DNA of 64,000 nt from NCBI RefSeq assembly GCF_026151205.1, contig NC_087081.1:16108837-16172836 (forward strand), read 5' to 3'. The notes below the pieces were generated by a model, which did no database searches, had not been told where the DNA came from, and saw nothing but the letters and a program-made list of their open reading frames with translations. Both the position numbers and the translations under genes were made by a program. This document shows, one piece after another, positions 58,687 to 64,000 of the stretch (its first letter is position 1; the number at the start of each line of letters is the position of its first letter). The stretch is from Bolinopsis microptera (Eukaryota > Ctenophora > Tentaculata > Lobata > Bolinopsidae).

Positions 58687-61600
58687 CTTGTCAAACCTGC
58701 TTCTCTCCTCGCAAACCTTCAACTTTTATAACATGATATTTGTACTGAACATAATAAATCATCATAACATAAGATATTATTTAAAATTAGATGTGAATTC
58801 TAGATGTTAATGATACTATTTGATCAAAAATGTAAAATAAATAAAAAATAGCCAGATACTCTAACACAGAGAAGCAGCTCAACAAAACATTCCCATAAAT
58901 CTGAGCTACTCCCGAAATAGTAAACGGCCCGCTATCTCGTACTGGTCACCAGCCACACGCTAAGGACCTTCTAGTGGTCCTAATGTTACTATTACTACTA
59001 ATGTCATAGGTAATAGTGTTGTTTGCGGTGGTCAGGCGGTGCTCCCTGCCCCTCCGAGCCTGCTCTCGTTTCTCTCCCTGGTGTGAGCACTGAGCCAGTT
59101 TTGTGAGGTTAACGTTATCAGACATCCCACATTATTGTACATGCAAACTCTGAGCTGTATGTTCCAGGAAGATCACTAGGATTTAATCGATCTCCTCGCG
59201 CTCTCTCGTTGCACGTGCGGTACTTCAATCTTACACGTGCCATGCTGGTCAGGTGCTGGTATGGTATAGCTTAAAACTTGTATTTATTCAAAAAGATCCT
59301 AAAAGCTAGGGTACTGAATACTGAAAAAAAACCCCACCATTTAATTTTTAATACTTTTATACAATAAGGAAGGACGGTGGACTAGGAAAGAGGATGCCAA
59401 CTCTTACTATCTGCACTATAAGCATTAAGCAAGAGGACTAGCGGCTAAGCGGTGGCTTATCTCTGGATAAGTAGACCACCTCAGCTCAGATCATGAGCTT
59501 GACGTCTAAATACGAACTCATACTGGATGGTTTTAGTGTCATTGCTCCATATTCCTTAGTCGCGCCCTCTTACTTATGCTAGACATATGACAATGTCACT
59601 AGGTCACTAGACATGACAGATGACCTAGTGAAAACTGAGCTAGAGATTGTTGTACATGCCAAAGGAAAGGCTTTATAAAAACAATTCAGCTTAAACTGAG
59701 CTAAAGATTGTGGTCCTAACACTTCGTAAGTAAAGACTGATGGGAAAATAATAGGAAAAAAGAAGATTTTCAGAAGATAATTTGGTTAAGTGTAATTTAA
59801 GGTGTACAAAAATTAGTAAAATTTAATGTAAAAAAGTGTAATTTAGTATACATTTTTTCCTACACCATACACCAAAAAAGGCAAAAGTGTAGTGTAGAAA
59901 AGTGTAAAAAAATGTAAAAAAGTGTTGTGAACCCCCCAGGTCCATACAAAAAATAAGGTGTATATGGATGAAAACAAAATATGTACTATCAAGGTATCAT
60001 AACTAACAATGTAGGATAAACCTATAATAACCTATAAATGGAGTGTTATAAAGCTATATCTGTATTTCAAACATCTTTCTTATAATTAATGTTCAAAAAA
60101 AATGTAAAAAAGTGTTCAAGGGAACAATATATGTTAGTATTAACATGGGTACAGTAAAGATAATGTTAGTATTATTATGGGTACAGTAATGATAATGTTT
60201 AATTAATTAATTAATTAAGTGATTAAGTAATTAACATGGGTACAGTAAAGATAATGTTAGTATTAACATGGGTACAGTAAAGATAATGTTAGTATTATTA
60301 TGGGTACAGTAATGATAATGTTTAATTAATTAATTGATTAAGTGATTAAGTAATTAAAATGGGTACAGTAAAGATAATGTTAGTATTAACATGGGTACAG
60401 TATATGTCCCACCAGGTTGACGCAGTTTCCAGTGGGCGGGAACGTGCTGGGCTCCAACACTAACAGCTTCAGAGACAGTTACTCTAACCTCCCTAAATAC
60501 ATTACCATGCAGGATGTTAAAGGTGAGCAATGTTAACAATGCATGATGTTAAAGGTGAGCAATGTTAACAATGCAGGATGTTAAAGGTGAGCAATGTTAA
60601 CAATGCAGGATGTTAAAGGTGAGCAATGTTAACAATGCAGGATGTTAAAGGTGAGCAATGTTAACAATGCAGGATGTTAAAGGTGAGCTATGTTAACAAT
60701 GCAGGATGTTAAAGGTGAGCAATGTTAACAATGCAGGATGTTAAAGGTGAGCAATGTTAACAATGCAGGATGTTAAAGGTGAGCAATGTTTACAGTGCAC
60801 GTCTAAATCACACGGTTCATTTGTATTCACACGTGTGCTTTGCTGAGAACGGTAAACTTTGGCTTAAGATGCCGCCAACTGTAGCCTTGCCTATTAGATG
60901 CAGCCAACTGCAGCCTTGCCTATTAGATGCAGCCAACTGTAGCCTTACCTATAAGATGCAGCCAACTGCAGCCTTGCCTATTAGATGCAGCCAACTGCAG
61001 CCTCGCCTATTAGATGCAGCCAACTGCAGCCTCGCCTATTAGATGCAGCCAACTGCAGCCTCGCCTTTTAGATGCAGCCGACTGCAGCCTCGCCTATTAG
61101 ATGCAGCCAACTGCAGCCTTACCTATTAGATGCAGCCAACTGTAGCCGTGCCTATTAGATGCAGCCAACTGTAGCCGTGCCTATTAGATGCAGCCAACTG
61201 TAGCCTTGCCTATTAGATGCAGCCAACTGCAGCCTTGCCTATTAGATGCAGCCAACTGCAGCCTTGCCTATTAGATGCAGCCAACTGTAGCCGTGCCTAT
61301 TAGATGCAGCCAACTGTAGCCGTGCCTATTAGATGCAGCCAACTGCAGCCTTGCCTATTAGATGCAGCCAACTGCAGCCTCGCCTATTAGATGCAGCCAA
61401 CTGTAGCCGTGCCTATTAGATGCAGCCAACTGTAGCCTTGCCTATTAGATGCAGCCAACTGTAGCCGTGCCTATTAGATGCAGCCAACTGTAGCCGTGCC
61501 TATTAGATGCAGCCAACTGCAGCCTTGCCTATTAGATGCAGCCAACTGCAGCCTTGCCTATTAGATGCAGCCAACTGCAGCCGTGCCTATTAGATGCAGC

Positions 61601-62936
61601 CAACTGTAGCCTTGCCTATTAGATGCAGCCAACTGTAGCCGTGCCTATTAGATGCAGCCAACTGTAGCCGTGCCTATTAGATGCAGCCAACTGCAGCCTC
61701 GCCTATTAGATGCAGCCAACTGTAGCCTTGCCTATTAGATGCAGCCAACTGCAGCCTTGCCTATTAGATGCAGCCAACTGCAGCCTTGCCTATTAGATGC
61801 AGCCAACTGCAGCCTCGCCTATTAGATGCAGCCAACTGCAGCCTTGCCTATTAGATGCAGCCAACTGCAGCCTCGTCTATTAGATGCAGCCAACTGCAGC
61901 CTTGTCTATTAGATGGAGCCAACTGCAGCCTCGCCTATTAGATGCAGCCAACTGCAGCCTCGCCTATTAGATGCAGCCAACTGCAGCCTCGCCTATTAGA
62001 TGCAGCCAACTGCAGCCTTACCTATTAGATGCAGCCAACTGCAGCCTTGCCTATTAGATGCAGCCAACTGCAGCCTCGCCTATTAGATGCAGCCAACTGC
62101 AGCCTCGCCTATTAGATGCAGCCAACTGCAGCCTTACCTATTAGATGCAGCCAACTGCAGCCTCGTCTATTAGATGCAGCCAACTGCAGCCTTGCCTATT
62201 AGATGCAGCCAACTGCAGCCTCGCCTATTAGATGCAGCCAACTGCAGCCTTGCCTATTAGATGCAGCCAACTGCAGCCTCGTCTATTAGATGCAGCCAAC
62301 TGCAGCCTCGTCTATTAGATGCAGCCAACTGCAGCCTTGCTGTCACGGCAGTTAGCCGGTTGGCTGTTTCAATCTGCACGCTGCAGTTGAGCACTTGCAA
62401 CTTAACAATTATCCTAGTCCATTTTTTTTGCTCCATTTTCGAAAGGATAACCCTACATGATGGGTTAAAAATCGTTCTTCGTTCGAACAGCTGGATTAAT
62501 ACGTTAAGATTGATCTTAAATGTGTATTCGTAACTTTACAGTTTGCATGTTTTGTTAGATGAAAACAAGTCTGCATTATACATTTTTCATTTTCAGCGGT
62601 TGCTATCTCTAGATTGAGTACGGAGGGAGGGTCAAGTGACGATCTTTATGAGTAAGACACATCGATTTCAAACATCTTTCTTATAATGAATGTTACGGTT
62701 TTGAATTTAAATTATTCGATATTTATTTTAACGTAAGACATGCAAGCAAAATCTATTTTCAAGGTTTGATCACGACTAATGCCACTAATCGGGCTCTCAT
62801 CCTATCTCAATAAAATTATAAATTGTAGTATTTGTTTCAGTTCCCCGCTAGTAGACGAGATGATTGCATGTACTCTTAAGTTCTTCAATTGTTATTTCAA
62901 GATGGAAGAGAACAACAAGCCCCGCCCTATGATGGC
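56074..62936 (+). CDS. Unrecognised plus-strand gene, four phase-consistent exons, incomplete at both ends
   Basis: Exons: 56074-56160 (alternative acceptor at 56097), 60416-60522, 62597-62651 and 62841-62936. Each is bounded by AG and GT, and the phases agree through all three joins. The protein runs from an Arg-rich segment ([14 protein letters not shown]) through LTQFPVGGNVLGSNTNSFR, NLPKYITMQDVK and STEGGSSDDLYD to SPLVDEMIACTLKFFNCYF. I do not recognise the family. The first exon lies inside an intron of the antisense lectin gene, so the two overlap head to head. The gene continues past the right edge. The upstream start was not found. Confidence 0.6.
56286..56303 (+). repeat. Poly-C tract
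   Basis: 18-base C run shortly downstream of the exon ending at 56160, preceded by a GGGGGGGCGGGAGGGAGG segment that could pair with it. Confidence 0.9.
57663..57681 (+). repeat. Poly-C tract inside a MITE-like segment
   Basis: 19-base C run in a lectin-gene intron, embedded in a partial copy of the ACAGTAAAACC family. Confidence 0.9.
58482..58632 (+). repeat. TTTTGACACGTGACAT repeat next to the signal-peptide exon
   Basis: Five or six imperfect copies of a unit containing ACACGTGACAT, separated by AATAATAAATTCTA. The array lies in intron 1 of the lectin gene, right after the donor of the signal-peptide exon (minus strand). Each copy holds a CACGTG palindrome. Confidence 0.85.
58730..60100. 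other. Upstream flank of the lectin gene, intronic to the plus-strand gene
   Basis: No exon recognised. AAAAGTGTAAAAAAATGT-like runs occur at 59790-59935. It may contain the antisense gene's promoter, but no core element can be assigned. Confidence 0.35.
60120..60408 (+). repeat. GGGTACAGTAAAGATAATGTTAG repeat before an exon
   Basis: Several copies of GGGTACAGTAAAGATAATG alternate with TTAGTATTAACATG and TTAATTAATTAATTAAG segments. The array runs almost to the acceptor of the exon at 60416. Confidence 0.85.
60510..60790 (+). repeat. 32-bp repeat, nine copies, each carrying an exon 3' end and splice donor
   Basis: GATGTTAAAG|GTGAGCAATG starts at 60513, 60545, 60577, 60609, 60641, 60673, 60705, 60737 and 60769. 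The first copy is the true end of the exon ending at 60522. The others repeat the last exon bases, the GTGAGC donor and the following intron bases. Confidence 0.95.
60870..62337 (+). repeat. 29-bp minisatellite GATGCAGCCAACTGCAGCC..., about 50 copies
   Basis: A near-perfect 1.47-kb array in the intron between the exons at 60416 and 62597. Variants are limited to a few positions: CTGCAG or CTGTAG, and CCTTGCC, CCTCGCC, CCGTGCC or CCTTACC. The variants are interspersed in blocks, suggesting repeated local duplication. Confidence 0.97.
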
Positions 62937-63129
62937 GTAAGTAATTTAGAATAATTACTCTAATTACCTGAGTACGGGGTTGGTAGCGGACCTGAAAACC
63001 TTTAAAAAACCTTAAAAATCGTGAAATTGCCAAAAAACCTTAAAAAGAGCGGTTTCAGCTCAAAAAACCTTAAAAAAGGAGAACAAAACCTTTAAAAGTT
63101 TTTGAGAACCTTAAAAAAGCGTTCAAAAA

Positions 63130-63260
63130 ACCGGGATTGGCATCTTCTCAAATTATACCTAGCAAGGTGTATCTCGGATTGAATTTGAAATTATACCTAG
63201 CAACTTAGCAAGGTGTATCTCGGATTGAATTTGAAATTATACCTAGTAAGGTGTACCTTG
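63130..63260 (+). repeat. AAATTATACCTAGCAAGGTG repeat, about three copies
   Basis: Three imperfect copies of a roughly 45-bp unit with AAGGTGTATCTCGGATTG, preceded by CCTTAAAAA-rich sequence and followed by T-rich tracts. It is intronic in the plus-strand gene. Confidence 0.75.
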
Positions 63261-63405
63261 GTTGGGCAAAAAAACCTGTGACCTTTTTTTCTTTTTTTTC
63301 TTTTTTTTGGTCTTCACAAATAAACTGTAGTTTATGTGTCAACTTTCTTTTTTTCTTTTTTTTTGCGATACGGAAAGAAAACTTGCAAAAAACAACCTTA
63401 AAAAC

Positions 63406-64000
63406 AAGCAAGTCACGTGGTGTAGGACACGTGGTAACTAATGGTAACTTGTAGGTCACGTGGTAACTAATGGTAACTTGTAGGTCACGTGGTAACTAAT
63501 GGTAACTTGTAGGTCACGTGGTAACTAATGGTAACTTGTAGGTCACATGGTAACTAATGGTAACTTGTAGTCACGTGGTAACTAATGGTAACTTGTAGGT
63601 CACGTGGTAACTAATGGTAACTTGTAGGACACGTGGTAACTAATGGTAACTTGTAGGACACGTGGTAACTAATGGTAACTTGTAGGACACGTGGTAACTA
63701 ATGGTAACTTGTAGGACACGTGGTAACTAATGGTAACTTGTAGGTCACGTGGTAACTAATGGTAACTTGTAGGTCACGTGGTAACTAATGGTAACTTGTA
63801 GGTCACGTGGTAACTAATGGTAACTTGTAGGTCACGTGGTAACTAATGGTAACTTGTAGGTCACGTGGTAACTAATGGTAACTTGTAGGTCACGTGGTAA
63901 CTAATGGTAACTTGTAGGTCACGTGGTAACTAATGGTAACTTGTAGGTCACGTGGTAACTAATGGTAACTTGTAGGTCACGTGGTAACTAATGGTAACTT
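63406..64000 (+). repeat. 29-bp minisatellite GTCACGTGGTAACTAATGG..., over 20 copies, runs off the edge
   Basis: About 20.5 copies in the window. The unit holds a CACGTG E-box palindrome and GGTAACTAATGGTAACTTG. Variants GGACACG, GGTCACA and a one-base deletion occur. The array continues beyond 64000. Confidence 0.97.

Noticed and set aside
60870-64000. CRISPR-like regular arrays with 29-bp period
   Set aside because: Units are contiguous with no unique spacers, and the genome is animal. These are minisatellites.

Overview
The window is eukaryotic, from an animal nuclear genome: introns bounded by GT..AG, extracellular modules found in animals (sushi, discoidin, PAN, galectin-fold, ephrin-receptor-type cysteine-rich, farnesoic-acid-methyltransferase-like), C2H2 zinc-finger arrays, Penelope-like and non-LTR retroelements, and many MITEs and minisatellites. 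The AT-rich composition and the module combination suggest an invertebrate, perhaps a cnidarian. The species cannot be fixed from the sequence alone.

Layout. Positions 1-4.1 kb hold an unrecognised, intronless, Ser/Thr-rich minus-strand reading frame, probably of a mobile element. From 4.4 to 5.2 kb there is a tandemly duplicated tRNA-like SINE unit followed by an inverted partial copy. From 5.9 to 14.4 kb, two paralogous C2H2 zinc-finger genes (11 and 14 complete fingers) form a tandem segmental duplication, separated by an 1.1-kb TCAGGG hexamer array. From 14.4 to 19.6 kb there are repeats and MITEs.

The central gene is CTR9 (Paf1 complex TPR subunit), 19 coding exons on the plus strand from 19635 to 52866, predicting 1,337 residues. 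Its introns 2 and 3 contain related non-LTR retroelement copies. Its 21.5-kb intron 9 contains a Penelope-like element split by a LINE, and a second LINE whose ORF1 is split by a TIR element that itself contains a TTAA-flanked element. The same intron also holds 17 exons of an antisense multidomain secreted lectin-like gene.

The antisense gene appears to start with a signal peptide at 58686 and end at a TAG at 39021-39019. Its 25 exons are mutually phase-compatible and add up to 1,626 codons plus a stop. If this model is right, CTR9 exons 10-19 sit wholly inside one of its introns while 17 of its exons sit inside one CTR9 intron, so the two genes interdigitate. A third, unrecognised plus-strand gene (four phase-consistent exons, 56074-62936) overlaps the 5' part of the antisense gene and runs off the right edge.

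The most notable signals are: (1) a 180-bp intron in the lectin gene that is a 3' fragment of the Penelope-like element, flanked by a perfect 13-bp target duplication that supplies both AG|GT splice boundaries, which looks like recent intron gain; (2) several tandem repeats that consist of, or begin with, exon 3' ends and their splice donors, in three different genes; (3) the interdigitated antiparallel gene arrangement.
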